DNA of 51,104 nt from Flavobacterium plurextorum (GCF_002217395.1 NZ_MUHD01000009.1:1-51104); one strand, 5' to 3'. Positions 41,986-50,884 are shown, counted from the stretch's first letter. Notes: generated from the letters alone by a model not told the origin. Program-made: numbers and translations.

Positions 41986-43044
41986 CTAATATCTGTATAC
42001 AAAAGCATTAACGTTCATTCCCGCTCCAACCGAAGCAAAAATTACAACATCGCCTTTATTAATAGTATGATTTTCGATTTTTCCTTGAAGAATCAAGTCG
42101 TATAAAGTAGGAACAGTTGCAACACTGCTGTTTCCTAGATCATGAATACTCATTGGCATAATGTCTTTAGGGGCAGTTTTGTCGTATAGTTTATAAAAAC
42201 GTTCGATAATTGCTTCGTCCATCTTTTCATTTGCCTGATGAATAAGGATTTTCTTTACTTCATCAATTGAGATTCCGCTTTTGTCTAAACAGCTTTTCAT
42301 AGCACAAGGAACGTTGCTTAAAGCAAATTCGTAAATCTTACGGCCATACATTTTAATGTACTTAGTATCTGGATCTAAATCTGGATTATATGATTTTCCG
42401 AAGAAAAGGAAATTAGCTTCATCATTAGCATAAGTTGCACTTTCGTAAGATAGAAGTCCAGATTCGTCTGTTGAAGCTTCTAAGATTGAAGCACCAGCTC
42501 CATCAGAATAAATCATCGAGTCACGATCGTGGTCATCAACAACTCTTGAAAGAGTTTCTGCACCAATTACTAAAACTCTTTTTGCCATTCCAGATTTGAT
42601 AAAAGCATTCGCTTGAAGCACTCCTTCAATCCAGCCAGGACATCCAAAAAGAATATCGTAAGCAACACATTTAGGGTTTTTAATGCCTAATTTATGCTTA
42701 ACACGCGTTGCTAAACTTGGTAAAATATCAGATTGGCTGGTTCCAGCTTTTACATCACCAAAATTATGTGCGAAAATAATATAATCTAAAGTTTCAGCAT
42801 CGATTCCTGCATTTGCAATTGCTTTTTCAGCAGCGAAAAATGCTAAGTCTGAAGCAGTATGATTTTTTTCGGCATAACGGCGATTTTCGATTCCGGTAAT
42901 ACCTTTAAATTTTTTAATAACGACTTCATTCGGGTAACCAAAAGGAGTTCCATCTTCATTCAAAAAAATATGCTTGTCAAAGTCTGTGTTTTTTACTTCT
43001 AAATTAGGAATATAACTCCCGATGCCAATTATTTTTATTTTCAT
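41986..43044 (-). CDS. KAS III-like beta-ketoacyl-ACP synthase
   Basis: A 352-aa thiolase-fold enzyme with the catalytic triad Cys135 (ILFGCPGW), His269 (LIHQANEKM) and Asn305 (LGNSSVATVP), as in FabH. Length and the N-terminal variation (GTPFGYPNEVV) differ from housekeeping FabH, which is about 315-335 aa, so this is likely a paralogue with altered acyl specificity. AAAGGA stands close before the ATG as a good ribosome-binding site. A 14-bp palindrome ATGATAACTATCAT (43094-43107) lies upstream. Confidence 0.87.
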   Translation of the reverse strand: MKIKIIGIGSYIPNLEVKNTDFDKHIFLNEDGTPFGYPNEVVIKKFKGITGIENRRYAEKNHTASDLAFFAAEKAIANAGIDAETLDYIIFAHNFGDVKAGTSQSDILPSLATRVKHKLGIKNPKCVAYDILFGCPGWIEGVLQANAFIKSGMAKRVLVIGAETLSRVVDDHDRDSMIYSDGAGASILEASTDESGLLSYESATYANDEANFLFFGKSYNPDLDPDTKYIKMYGRKIYEFALSNVPCAMKSCLDKSGISIDEVKKILIHQANEKMDEAIIERFYKLYDKTAPKDIMPMSIHDLGNSSVATVPTLYDLILQGKIENHTINKGDVVIFASVGAGMNVNAFVYRY

Positions 43045-43301
43045 TTTTCCTTTAATTATCCGATAAATTTATTGCTAAAGTATAAATAAAATCATGATAA
43101 CTATCATAAAAAATACTATGCATGCATATAATTGTGAAATAATTGTTTTTTGAGTAATATATTGGCTATTTTTTAATGATTTTTTAATTTTATAGAGATT
43201 TCAAACGTTTGAGATCGCTTTTAGAAACTATTTTTATTTTGTTTTATTATTTTAATGTGTTATAAAAAGTAACAAACTTTTTTAAGAATGTTATAAAAAA
43301 A
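43045..43301. other. AT-rich upstream region of the KAS III-like gene
   Basis: It holds two palindromes (ATGATAACTATCAT, 43094-43107; TATGCATGCATA, 43118-43129) and no gene. A -7-like TACTTTAG is close to the gene start. Confidence 0.45.
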
Positions 43302-43340
43302 TAAAACCCGATAACGATGATGTTATCGGGTTTGTTTTAT
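43302..43340 (-). terminator. Terminator of gcvP
   Basis: AAACCCGATAAC pairs with GTTATCGGGTTT around GATGAT. T-rich on both sides; 16 nt after the gcvP stop on the minus strand. Confidence 0.87.
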
Positions 43341-43355
43341 AGAAATAATCTAAGA

Positions 43356-46205
43356 CTAATTTTCCATGTATGCTTCAATAGGAGCACAGCTGCAAACTAA
43401 GTTTCTGTCACCGTAAGCATCATCAACACGACGAACAGATGGCCAGAATTTATTGTCAGCAATATATTCTAATGGGTAAGCCGCTTTTTCTCTAGTATAA
43501 GGGAAATCCCAATTATCAGTAGTTAACATTGCTAATGTGTGCGGTGCATTTTTCAATACATTGTTTTTATCATCAGCAGTTGCTGCTTCAATTTCTTTTC
43601 TAATTGAAATAAGAGCATCACAAAAACGATCTAACTCAGCTAAATCTTCAGATTCAGTTGGTTCAATCATTAAAGTTCCTGCTACTGGGAAAGAAACTGT
43701 AGGAGCGTGGAAACCGTAATCCATCAAACGTTTTGCGATATCACCAACTTCGATTCCGTTTTCTTTAAATGAACGACAATCTAAAATCATTTCGTGAGCG
43801 GCTCTTCCACATTCTCCAGTATAAAGAATTGGGTAGTGTCCTTCGAAACGAGCTTTCATATAGTTAGCATTCAAGATTGCATGTTCAGTAGCGCTTTTTA
43901 ATCCGTCAGCACCCATCATTGTGATGTATCCGTAAGAGATTAAACATACTAAAGCAGATCCGTAAGGTGCAGATGAAATAGCTGTAATCGCTTGTTCGCC
44001 GCCTACTTTTAAGATTGGGTTTGTTGGTAAAAAAGGAACTAGTTTTTCGTTAACACAGATTGGTCCAACTCCAGGTCCGCCGCCACCGTGAGGAATAGCG
44101 AATGTTTTGTGTAAGTTTAAGTGACAAACATCAGCACCAATTGTAGCTGGATTAGTTAAACCAACCTGAGCATTCATATTAGCACCATCCATATATACTA
44201 ATCCGCCGTTTTCGTGGATTAATTTTGTGATTTCAATAATTGAAGATTCGTAAACTCCGTGAGTAGAAGGATACGTTACCATTAAACAAGATAAATCATC
44301 TTTGTGCTCAATCGCTTTTTCTCTTAAATCTTCTACATCAATATTTCCTTCTGGAGTAGTTTTAGTAACGATGATTTTCATTCCGGCCATAGCTGCAGAA
44401 GCAGGATTTGTTCCGTGAGCTGATGAAGGAATTAAACATACATTACGGTGACCTTCGTTTCTTGATAAATGGTAAGCACGAATCGCCATTAAACCAGCAT
44501 ATTCTCCTTGTGCTCCTGAATTAGGCTGTAATGTTGTTCCAGCAAATCCAGTAATTACATTTAATTGCTGCTCTAATTTTTTAAGCATTGTGATGTAACC
44601 TTCAGCTTGTTCAACTGGTGCAAATGGGTGAATGCTGTTCCAGTTTGGCATTGATAAAGGCAGCATTTCTGAAGCTGCATTTAATTTCATCGTACAAGAA
44701 CCTAATGAAATCATTGAGTGATTCAATGATAAATCTTTACGCTCTAATTTTTTGATGTAACGCATTAACTGACTTTCTGAATGATGATTGTTGAATACAT
44801 CATGCGTTAAGAAAGAAGATGTTCTTTCTAATGAAGCAGGTAATTGACTAGCTTCAGTTAATTCAGAAACAATAACAGTTTCTTTTCCTAAAGCTTCTGC
44901 AAAAATTGCAATAATTTGGTTGATGTCCGCAATTGAAGTCGTTTCGTTGAACGAGATAGAAATTGTATCGGCATCAGGATAGAAGAAGTTTACTTCGTTT
45001 TTCTCAGCAATAGCTTTTACTTTTTGAGCGTCTGCTTTTACCAAAATAGTATCAAAATAAGCTGTGTTAGTTTGGTAAACTCCTAATTTATTTAAAGCTT
45101 CAGCAGTAGTAACTGCCGATGCATGAACTTTGTTTGCAATATATTGTAAACCTTTTGGTCCGTGGTAAACAGCATACATTCCTGCCATAACTGCTAGTAA
45201 AACCTGAGCTGTACAGATATTAGAAGTCGCTTTTTCACGTTTAATGTGCTGCTCGCGAGTTCCTAATGCCATACGTAAAGCACGATTTCCATTTGTATCA
45301 ACAGAAACTCCAATGATACGACCCGGCATTGAACGTTTGTATTCATCTTTAGTTGCAAAAAATGCAGCGTGAGGTCCACCGTAACCCATTGGTACACCAA
45401 AACGTTGTGTAGTTCCAACAACTACTGCAGCTCCCATTTCTCCTGGAGAAGTTAAGGCAGCAAGCGATAAAATATCGGCAGCAAAGGCAACTTTGATTTC
45501 ATTTTCTTTTGCTTTAGCAACAAAAGAGCTGTAATCATTTACTTGACCATATTTTCCTGGGTACTGTAAAATAGCTCCAAAGAATTCATTTGAAAAATCA
45601 AATGTTTCGTGGTTTCCAACTACTAATTCAATTCCAATAGGAGTTGAACGTGTTTGAAGTATTGATAAAGTTTGTGGTAAAATTTCTTCAGAAACGAAGA
45701 ATTTATTTGTATTGTTTTTCTTTTGATCACGTGTACGAACGTCAAATAATAACGCCATAGCTTCAGCAGCAGCGGTACCTTCGTCAAGTAAAGAAGCATT
45801 TGCAATTTCCATTCCTGTTAATTCGATTACAGTAGTTTGGAAATTTAAAATTGCTTCAAGACGACCTTGTGCAATTTCTGCTTGGTAAGGCGTGTAAGCT
45901 GTGTACCATCCTGGATTTTCAAAGATATTTCTTTGAATTGGAGCTGGAACGATCGTTGGGTGATAACCCAAACCAATGTATGATTTGAATACTTTGTTTT
46001 TCTTTCCTAATTCCTGAATGTGGTTTGCGAATTCGTACTCTGTCATTGCAGGATCCAAATTCAAAGGCGCTTTTAAACGAATATCGTCCGGAAGGGTTTC
46101 ATAAACTAGTTGTTCAATCGAGTCAACACCAATGGTTTGTAACATGTGTTGAAGATCTGTTTCTCTTGGACCAATGTGTCTTAAAGCAAAAGCATCTGTT
46201 TTCAT
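43356..46205 (-). CDS. gcvP: Glycine dehydrogenase (decarboxylating), P-protein
   Basis: A 949-aa PLP enzyme of the glycine cleavage system, with fused N- and C-terminal halves as in E. coli. The PLP lysine sits in HLNLHKTFAIPHGGGGPGVGP (abridged) at about residue 700. LGSCTMKLNA, NSGAQGEYAGL and SAHGTNPASA are conserved. It decarboxylates glycine and transfers the methylamine to lipoyl-H-protein. It is a single-gene unit here; gcvT and gcvH are not in the window. It has a good -7 element (TAATTTTG, minus strand 46326-46333). Confidence 0.97.
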   Translation of the reverse strand: MKTDAFALRHIGPRETDLQHMLQTIGVDSIEQLVYETLPDDIRLKAPLNLDPAMTEYEFANHIQELGKKNKVFKSYIGLGYHPTIVPAPIQRNIFENPGWYTAYTPYQAEIAQGRLEAILNFQTTVIELTGMEIANASLLDEGTAAAEAMALLFDVRTRDQKKNNTNKFFVSEEILPQTLSILQTRSTPIGIELVVGNHETFDFSNEFFGAILQYPGKYGQVNDYSSFVAKAKENEIKVAFAADILSLAALTSPGEMGAAVVVGTTQRFGVPMGYGGPHAAFFATKDEYKRSMPGRIIGVSVDTNGNRALRMALGTREQHIKREKATSNICTAQVLLAVMAGMYAVYHGPKGLQYIANKVHASAVTTAEALNKLGVYQTNTAYFDTILVKADAQKVKAIAEKNEVNFFYPDADTISISFNETTSIADINQIIAIFAEALGKETVIVSELTEASQLPASLERTSSFLTHDVFNNHHSESQLMRYIKKLERKDLSLNHSMISLGSCTMKLNAASEMLPLSMPNWNSIHPFAPVEQAEGYITMLKKLEQQLNVITGFAGTTLQPNSGAQGEYAGLMAIRAYHLSRNEGHRNVCLIPSSAHGTNPASAAMAGMKIIVTKTTPEGNIDVEDLREKAIEHKDDLSCLMVTYPSTHGVYESSIIEITKLIHENGGLVYMDGANMNAQVGLTNPATIGADVCHLNLHKTFAIPHGGGGPGVGPICVNEKLVPFLPTNPILKVGGEQAITAISSAPYGSALVCLISYGYITMMGADGLKSATEHAILNANYMKARFEGHYPILYTGECGRAAHEMILDCRSFKENGIEVGDIAKRLMDYGFHAPTVSFPVAGTLMIEPTESEDLAELDRFCDALISIRKEIEAATADDKNNVLKNAPHTLAMLTTDNWDFPYTREKAAYPLEYIADNKFWPSVRRVDDAYGDRNLVCSCAPIEAYMEN

Positions 46206-46325
46206 TTGTAGCAGTCTATTTTTTAAAGATCAAAACGTAATTTGCCGAGTGTTTTTATTTGAGCTAATCTCATGTAACACAAGGTTTATTACATTTTATA
46301 GTAAATGTGTTGTTTTTTTGTGGGG

Positions 46326-46333
46326 CAAAATTA
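46326..46333 (-). promoter_or_regulatory. -7 element of gcvP
   Basis: TAATTTTG on the minus strand fits the -7 consensus. The resulting leader of about 115 nt includes a small ACATTT/AAATGT hairpin (46293-46310), but no glycine-riboswitch core that I can see. Confidence 0.5.
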
Positions 46334-46430
46334 AGTATTATTAATAATTTAATAGGTATTTTTAACTTCAATTTTTATCAATTTTATAACTAAAGAGTTG
46401 ATTTGTTACCAATTGATTAGATTTGGATAT

Positions 46431-47243
46431 ATGAAACTTCTAAAACAAATTTTTGATTTTTATTTAAACAGCAGTATTCACGTGGCTTTGTCGTGTTATG
46501 CTTTGGTGCGAATTACGTTTCATGTATTTCATATTCAGTATGATGAGCCAATGGCGTTGTTTGTTTTTTTCGGAACAATTGTCGGGTATAATTTTGTGAA
46601 ATATGATGCTTTGGTTCGAGTAAAGAAAAATCCAATAGGAAATCAACTAAAGATTATTGCTTTTTTGAGTCTCGTTTCGGTGGTTTTAGTAGGGTATTAT
46701 TTTTTCCATTTGCAGCGAATTACACAGATTGTTTCGGTAGGCATTTTTGCGATAACCGCGCTTTATACCTTGCCTTTTTTTCCAAATAGAAAAAATGCCC
46801 GAAATTGGGCAGGAGTAAAAATTTATATTGTAGCACTTTGCTGGGTTGGTGCGACTTTGGTTTTGCCGTTAATTAATGCCGAAATTCCGTTTACAACCGA
46901 CTTCTTCATAAAATGCATACAACGGTTTATTCTAGTTTTTGTTTTGATTTTGGTTTTCGAAATAATTGATCTGGCAAATGATGATCCGCATCTTCAAACT
47001 GTACCGCAGACGATTGGAGTCAAATGGACAAAATATTTAGGGTTACTTCTTTTAGTGCCATTTTGTTCTTTGGAGCTTTTTATTTCAACATTTAATGTTC
47101 ATGATCTTTTCATTAGTCTGATAATGGTAATTACATTGATGTTGTTTATTGTTTTTGCTAATCCAAATCGTTCCAAATATTATACCTCTTTTTGGGTCGA
47201 AAGCGTACCAATTTTTTGGTGGCTGATGGTGATTTTTTTATAA
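46431..47243 (+). CDS. UbiA-like polytopic membrane protein
   Basis: A 270-aa protein with about eight hydrophobic helices. Two degenerate UbiA-type motifs are visible: NFVKYDALVR after the second helix and EIIDLANDDPHLQTVPQTIG near 195, in place of the usual NDxxDxxxD and DxxxD. The architecture fits prenyltransferase relatives, but the aspartates needed for Mg-diphosphate binding are incomplete, so catalysis is doubtful. I chose ATG 46431, which gives a clean basic N-terminus. Confidence 0.72.
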   Translation: MKLLKQIFDFYLNSSIHVALSCYALVRITFHVFHIQYDEPMALFVFFGTIVGYNFVKYDALVRVKKNPIGNQLKIIAFLSLVSVVLVGYYFFHLQRITQIVSVGIFAITALYTLPFFPNRKNARNWAGVKIYIVALCWVGATLVLPLINAEIPFTTDFFIKCIQRFILVFVLILVFEIIDLANDDPHLQTVPQTIGVKWTKYLGLLLLVPFCSLELFISTFNVHDLFISLIMVITLMLFIVFANPNRSKYYTSFWVESVPIFWWLMVIFL

Positions 47244-47272
47244 AAAAAACCGAAGCAGCAGCATCGGTTTAG
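47240..47272 (-). terminator. Terminator of the DUF1090-like gene
   Basis: On the minus strand AAACCGATGC pairs imperfectly with GCTTCGGTTT and is followed by TTTTTTTT. It starts 8 nt after the stop at 47280. Confidence 0.65.
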
Positions 47273-47279
47273 ATTGAAT

Positions 47280-47675
47280 TTATTTTGTTTTTTGTTCAGC
47301 CAAGGCCTTGTTTAATTCAGCTTTTGCTTCATCTAGTTTTTTCCTTTTTTTATCGATCTTTTCTTTGCTTTCTTTTCCTTTGATGGCTTCATTCAAATCG
47401 GCAGTTCTTTCATTGACTTTTTGCTGTTTCTCTTTTACTTTCTTGTCAAGATCATTATTGACTGTTTTGGTGGTGCAATTTTTCTTGGTTTGTGAGATTG
47501 CATCTTGAACTCCTTTGATTTGATTTTGATTTCCAGCTTTTTTAGCTGCAACTAATTTTATGTTTAATTCACATAATTTTCTTTCACATCCTTTTAAATC
47601 TTTGCAATTGCTTTGTGCAAATCCCATAAAAGAAAAAGCTAATAGAAGGGTTGATAGTATAAATTTCAATTTCAT
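47280..47675 (-). CDS. DUF1090-like small secreted protein
   Basis: A 131-aa protein with a signal peptide (1-20, GFAQ). Cysteines at about 24, 30 and 35 (NCKDLKGCERKLC) and a later KKNC resemble DUF1090 (YqjC-like). The C-terminal 60 residues are a charged coiled coil (KKVKEKQQKVNERT, AELNKALAEQ). The function is unknown; such proteins are periplasmic and often stress-linked. Confidence 0.72.
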   Translation of the reverse strand: MKLKFILSTLLLAFSFMGFAQSNCKDLKGCERKLCELNIKLVAAKKAGNQNQIKGVQDAISQTKKNCTTKTVNNDLDKKVKEKQQKVNERTADLNEAIKGKESKEKIDKKRKKLDEAKAELNKALAEQKTK

Positions 47676-47732
47676 ATTTTAATTTTTTAGTTCCCTTTAA
47701 GATTTATTTTATTTAAAAGTAGGAAATTTATT

Positions 47733-48188
47733 TTAAATAGATTTTTCTGAAACTTCTTTTAAAACTTTATTACGCTCCAAAAGAAAGTTAGTAAGATGCT
47801 TTTTGAGAAGTAAAACATCGAATAGTTTTCCTAGAATTCCAAATGGCGTTTCATATTGTAATTTATCTTTCATGATTGTAATGCCGTTTTCTTCCTCAAA
47901 AAAATGTTCATGTTTAAACGATTTAAATTTGCCTTTTTCCATTTCATCCACAAAATAATCATAGAGATTCATTGCCGTAATTCGGCTTTTGTGTGTAAGA
48001 TAAAAACCAAAATGTCTGCCTCGCCAAGTTACCGTTTCATTTAGGTTTATTAATCCTGATGTTACGCCGGAAATTGCTTTTTCTTTTGATGGACTTGCTG
48101 ATTGCTGATGAATATCAATATTTCGTGAAGCGTTAAAAACGATTTGTTTTGGAGCTTTTATTTTAGTTGTCAGGTTTATTGTTGCCAT
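47733..48188 (-). CDS. SRPBCC-family protein
   Basis: A 151-aa cytoplasmic protein with the helix-grip pattern: INLTTKIKAPKQIVFNASRNI at the start, ETVTWRGRHFG and a DKLQYETPFGILGKLFD segment before the long C-terminal helix. Such domains bind hydrophobic ligands (cyclase/dehydrase-like or coenzyme-Q-binding type). The ligand is unknown. It is next to a TIGR01777 epimerase gene; fusions of SRPBCC and TIGR01777 proteins exist in other bacteria, which supports a functional link. Confidence 0.8.
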   Translation of the reverse strand: MATINLTTKIKAPKQIVFNASRNIDIHQQSASPSKEKAISGVTSGLINLNETVTWRGRHFGFYLTHKSRITAMNLYDYFVDEMEKGKFKSFKHEHFFEEENGITIMKDKLQYETPFGILGKLFDVLLLKKHLTNFLLERNKVLKEVSEKSI

Positions 48189-48215
48189 TGTTTTGCATTT
48201 TATTTTTGCGCAATC

Positions 48216-48329
48216 TTGTCATTTCGACGGAGGAGAAATCACACTAGAAATTACACTAGAAATACCACAATCAAAATACCTAATCTTTGTCGATTCTCTA
48301 GTGTGATCCCTCGTTCCTCGGGATGACAA
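48216..48329. repeat. TTGTCATTTCG-ended dispersed palindromic element, copy 4
   Basis: It starts TTGTCATTTCGACGGAGG and ends CCTCGGGATGACAA. Inside, ATCACACTAGAAAT faces TCTAGTGTGATC, as in copy 1. An extra ACACTAGAAAT unit is tandemly repeated. It fills the gap between the SRPBCC and TIGR01777 genes. Confidence 0.65.
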
Positions 48330-48343
48330 AAAAGCGTGCATTT

Positions 48344-49252
48344 TTAGCGAAGTAAGTTTCGAAAAGCCGTATCAATATCTCCAAACTTAAACTGAAATCC
48401 ATTTTCTAAAAGACGTTTCGGAACTACGTTTCTGCTTTTCAAAATTAACTCGGGTTCTGTTCGAATAAAAAATGCTCCAATTTCAAGAAAGAATTTATTT
48501 AATGGAATTCCGAAAGGAAAACCAACTGATTTTCGAAGTTTCTGCATAAAAACTATATTTTGGACAGGTTCAGGAGAAACGACATTTATAATTCCAGAAA
48601 TTTCTTTTTCAATAATAAAAGCAGCTGCATTGGCAAAATCGTCTTCATGAATCCAACTTACAAATTGATTGCCGCTTCCTTGTTTTCCGCCAAAACCAGT
48701 TTTCGCCAAATTCTTTAACGGAATAAAAGCTCCGCCATTTTTTCCTAAAACGATAGAAGTTCTTAAAGCGGTTTTTAAAGTATTTGGAGTTTCGGTTTTA
48801 AAGAATGCTTTTTCCCAAGAAAGTGCCACATTTATAGAAAAATCATTTCCGATTTCGCCGTCAACTTCATCCATTTGTTTGTCAAGAGAAAAGCGATAAA
48901 TAGTTGCCGTCGATGAATTAAGCCAATGTTTCGGCGGGTTTTTACAGTTTAAAACAGCTTTGTTGAGTATTTTGGTACTTTTAATTCTTGATAAAAGAAT
49001 TTCTTTTTTGTTGTCTTTCGTATAACGACAATCAACAGATTTTCCTGCAAGATTAATTAAAACCGTGGCATTTTCTAATTCATTTTCCCAGCCCGAAAAA
49101 GTTCTGGCATTCCAGTTTACATATTTAATTCCGTTAATTATCTGCGATTTTCCTCGTGTTAGAATGACAATTTCTTCAAATTTATTTTGAAAATGATTGA
49201 CTAAAACCTGTCCCAAAAATCCTGTTCCTGCTGCGATTATGAGTTTTTTCAT
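48344..49252 (-). CDS. TIGR01777-type NAD-dependent epimerase/dehydratase (SDR)
   Basis: A 302-aa extended SDR. The nucleotide loop is AAGTGFLGQVL near the N-terminus (3-13), followed by NLAGKSVDCRYT, LLSRIKSTKIL, SSTATIYRF and ALRTSIVLGKNGGAF, which are YfcH/TIGR01777 signatures. The catalytic Tyr-x-x-x-Lys is not canonical, as is usual for this subfamily. The substrate is unknown. I chose ATG 49252; the earlier frame start adds a Lys-rich tail without a signal. Confidence 0.87.
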   Translation of the reverse strand: MKKLIIAAGTGFLGQVLVNHFQNKFEEIVILTRGKSQIINGIKYVNWNARTFSGWENELENATVLINLAGKSVDCRYTKDNKKEILLSRIKSTKILNKAVLNCKNPPKHWLNSSTATIYRFSLDKQMDEVDGEIGNDFSINVALSWEKAFFKTETPNTLKTALRTSIVLGKNGGAFIPLKNLAKTGFGGKQGSGNQFVSWIHEDDFANAAAFIIEKEISGIINVVSPEPVQNIVFMQKLRKSVGFPFGIPLNKFFLEIGAFFIRTEPELILKSRNVVPKRLLENGFQFKFGDIDTAFRNLLR

Positions 49253-49265
49253 CTGAGTTTTTTTT

Positions 49266-49350
49266 AGCCGCGAATTACACAAATTTTCACAAATTTTTAA
49301 AAATGTATAAAGTCAACTTGGAGTTTAATTTGCGCAATTCGTGGCAAACC
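49266..49350. repeat. AGCCGCGAATTACACAAATT / AATTCGTGGC inverted repeat
   Basis: AGCCGCGAATTACACAAATT on the left and AATTTGCGCAATTCGTGGC on the right are inverted over about 85 bp. The motif matches the CGTGAAATTCGTG-type dispersed repeats of flavobacterial intergenic DNA; a fragment is seen at about 26759. Confidence 0.5.
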
Positions 49351-49359
49351 ATTTTAATT

Positions 49360-49746
49360 TTAAGCTTTAAAAACTAATCTTTCTTCTCGTTGTGCTTCTT
49401 TTGCTTTTCTTTTTCCTCTAAAAAAGAAATACAAATTAAAGAATAACATAACGCCAAGATAAATAGAAAATCCGCCGATTTTATAACTTAAATTCTCAAT
49501 TAATTCTTGATAACTGTTGCTGTATAATTGCAATTTTAAAATCATTAATGCAAAACCAATGTTTAAAAGATAAAATCCAGTTTCAAAAAGTTTGTTGGTT
49601 GCCTGCGCAATATCTTCACGGCCTTTAAATATATCGAGCATAAAGATTTTTCCGTTTTTGAAAAGAGTTTTAGAAACGTAATAAGTAAGAAATAAAGCGA
49701 TTGGTAAATAAATTCCGTAACCGATTAAGATTTTTGTAGTTTCCAT
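49360..49746 (-). CDS. Small membrane protein, paralogue of the next gene
   Basis: A 128-aa protein with three hydrophobic helices (about 8-25, 52-72 and 88-110) and the internal pattern LFKNGKIFMLDIFKGREDIAQ followed by FYLLNIGFALMIL. I do not recognise a family name. The neighbouring 119-aa protein shares YKNGNIYVADLI...YYLLNIGYSAMTL at the same places, so the pair arose by tandem duplication. They are separated by only 5 nt and probably associate. Confidence 0.72.
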   Translation of the reverse strand: METTKILIGYGIYLPIALFLTYYVSKTLFKNGKIFMLDIFKGREDIAQATNKLFETGFYLLNIGFALMILKLQLYSNSYQELIENLSYKIGGFSIYLGVMLFFNLYFFFRGKRKAKEAQREERLVFKA

Positions 49747-49751
49747 GATAT

Positions 49752-50111
49752 TTAGTTTTTGTTGTTATGAATAATTTTTTGAATGTACTTGGTTATGATT
49801 AAAATATTGAAATAATGCAGGATTGAAATAATGAAAATTATGACAGCCGTTTTTGTACAGATTGTTTCAATTAATTGAGTAGAGGAAGTAATTTTTTGCC
49901 AGGAAATTAAAGTCATAGCGCTATAGCCAATATTTAAAAGATAGTATGCTAAAAGCAAAATTTGATTGATTTTCTGGCAGATATCAGCGTGATTCGGAAT
50001 CAAATCTGCGACATAAATGTTTCCGTTTTTATAACAGATTTTTCCAACTCTTAGAATAATGAAAATCGTAATGCTGAGATATACAAAATAGCCTGTAATA
50101 TTAAAGTTCAT
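49752..50111 (-). CDS. Small membrane protein, paralogue of the previous gene
   Basis: A 119-aa protein with three hydrophobic helices (about 5-22, 50-70 and 85-108) and the shared YYLLNIGY segment in helix 2. It has the same topology as the 128-aa neighbour, but no catalytic motif is visible. It follows DUF2071 by 35 nt on the same strand, so 49360-51104 is likely one operon of membrane-associated genes of unknown function. Confidence 0.72.
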   Translation of the reverse strand: MNFNITGYFVYLSITIFIILRVGKICYKNGNIYVADLIPNHADICQKINQILLLAYYLLNIGYSAMTLISWQKITSSTQLIETICTKTAVIIFIISILHYFNILIITKYIQKIIHNNKN

Positions 50112-50146
50112 AGCTGTCGATTTATAAATTATTAAATGAGAAACTA

Positions 50147-50884
50147 TTATGTCATTTGTTCTGAAACTTTTACCGGTTCTAATTTTCGTTTATTCATAAC
50201 AGTGATTTTTGATCCTTTGGCTAAGAAAACTGATGTCGGTTTTTTGTTTTGGAGAAATCCAAAATCGCCTCCGTAAGTTTTCTCGAAATCAATGTCAATT
50301 TTATGATCTAAAACTTCAAATTGTTCCCATCTTGGATGTTGAACTTCATATTCAAAAGTGGTTTTAGTATTGATTTTTGTGTAACCAAAATAATGCTCTG
50401 TAATAAATTCTGCTTCAGAATCAATCTCAATTTCTGTAGGATTGTTTTTGGTCTCTATTTGAATTGTATTCCATTTTTTGTCGTTTTTCCATTGATAAAT
50501 AAAAGTATTGGTGTTTTTATTCTCAATGAGTTTATGTTTCATTTTTTGAGTTTCGTAATGTTCTTGATACAGAGTATTTGCAATAAAAGTGATCGCTTTT
50601 TTAGGAACAATTTCTTTAATAAAAACTACTCCGCGTTTCCATTCGCCATTTTCAAAACGTTTTACGTAGAATCTCAAATTGACTTCTTCGAAATCGATAT
50701 GAAAAGGAATTTTAAAACCTAGAACTTTCGTGTTTTTAAACATAAATCCAACTAAGCTGACATAACATTTGTTGTTCCAAATATCTATTTCAGTTCCTGC
50801 TGGAAGATATTTTTCTAAAATTCCGCTATTAACTTCAAAGTTAAATAAGGCTAAATTTTTCCACTCTGCTTTTAAGAAATTCAT
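50147..50884 (-). CDS. DUF2071 (YqjF-like) protein
   Basis: A 245-aa cytoplasmic protein. FLKAEWKNLALFNFEVNSGIL and LEKYLPAGTEIDIWNNKCYV at the start, then VNLRFYVKRFENGEWKRGVVF, match DUF2071. A C-terminal GDFGFLQNKKPTSVFLAKGS is also typical. The function is unknown; the family has an acetoacetate-decarboxylase-like fold by comparison. Its ATG overlaps the upstream gene's stop by 4 nt (ATGA), so it is coupled to that gene. Confidence 0.85.
   Translation of the reverse strand: MNFLKAEWKNLALFNFEVNSGILEKYLPAGTEIDIWNNKCYVSLVGFMFKNTKVLGFKIPFHIDFEEVNLRFYVKRFENGEWKRGVVFIKEIVPKKAITFIANTLYQEHYETQKMKHKLIENKNTNTFIYQWKNDKKWNTIQIETKNNPTEIEIDSEAEFITEHYFGYTKINTKTTFEYEVQHPRWEQFEVLDHKIDIDFEKTYGGDFGFLQNKKPTSVFLAKGSKITVMNKRKLEPVKVSEQMT

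Noticed and set aside
46206..46330. Possible glycine riboswitch upstream of gcvP
   Set aside because: The leader is only about 115 nt, AT-rich, with a single small hairpin and no tandem aptamer-like core.
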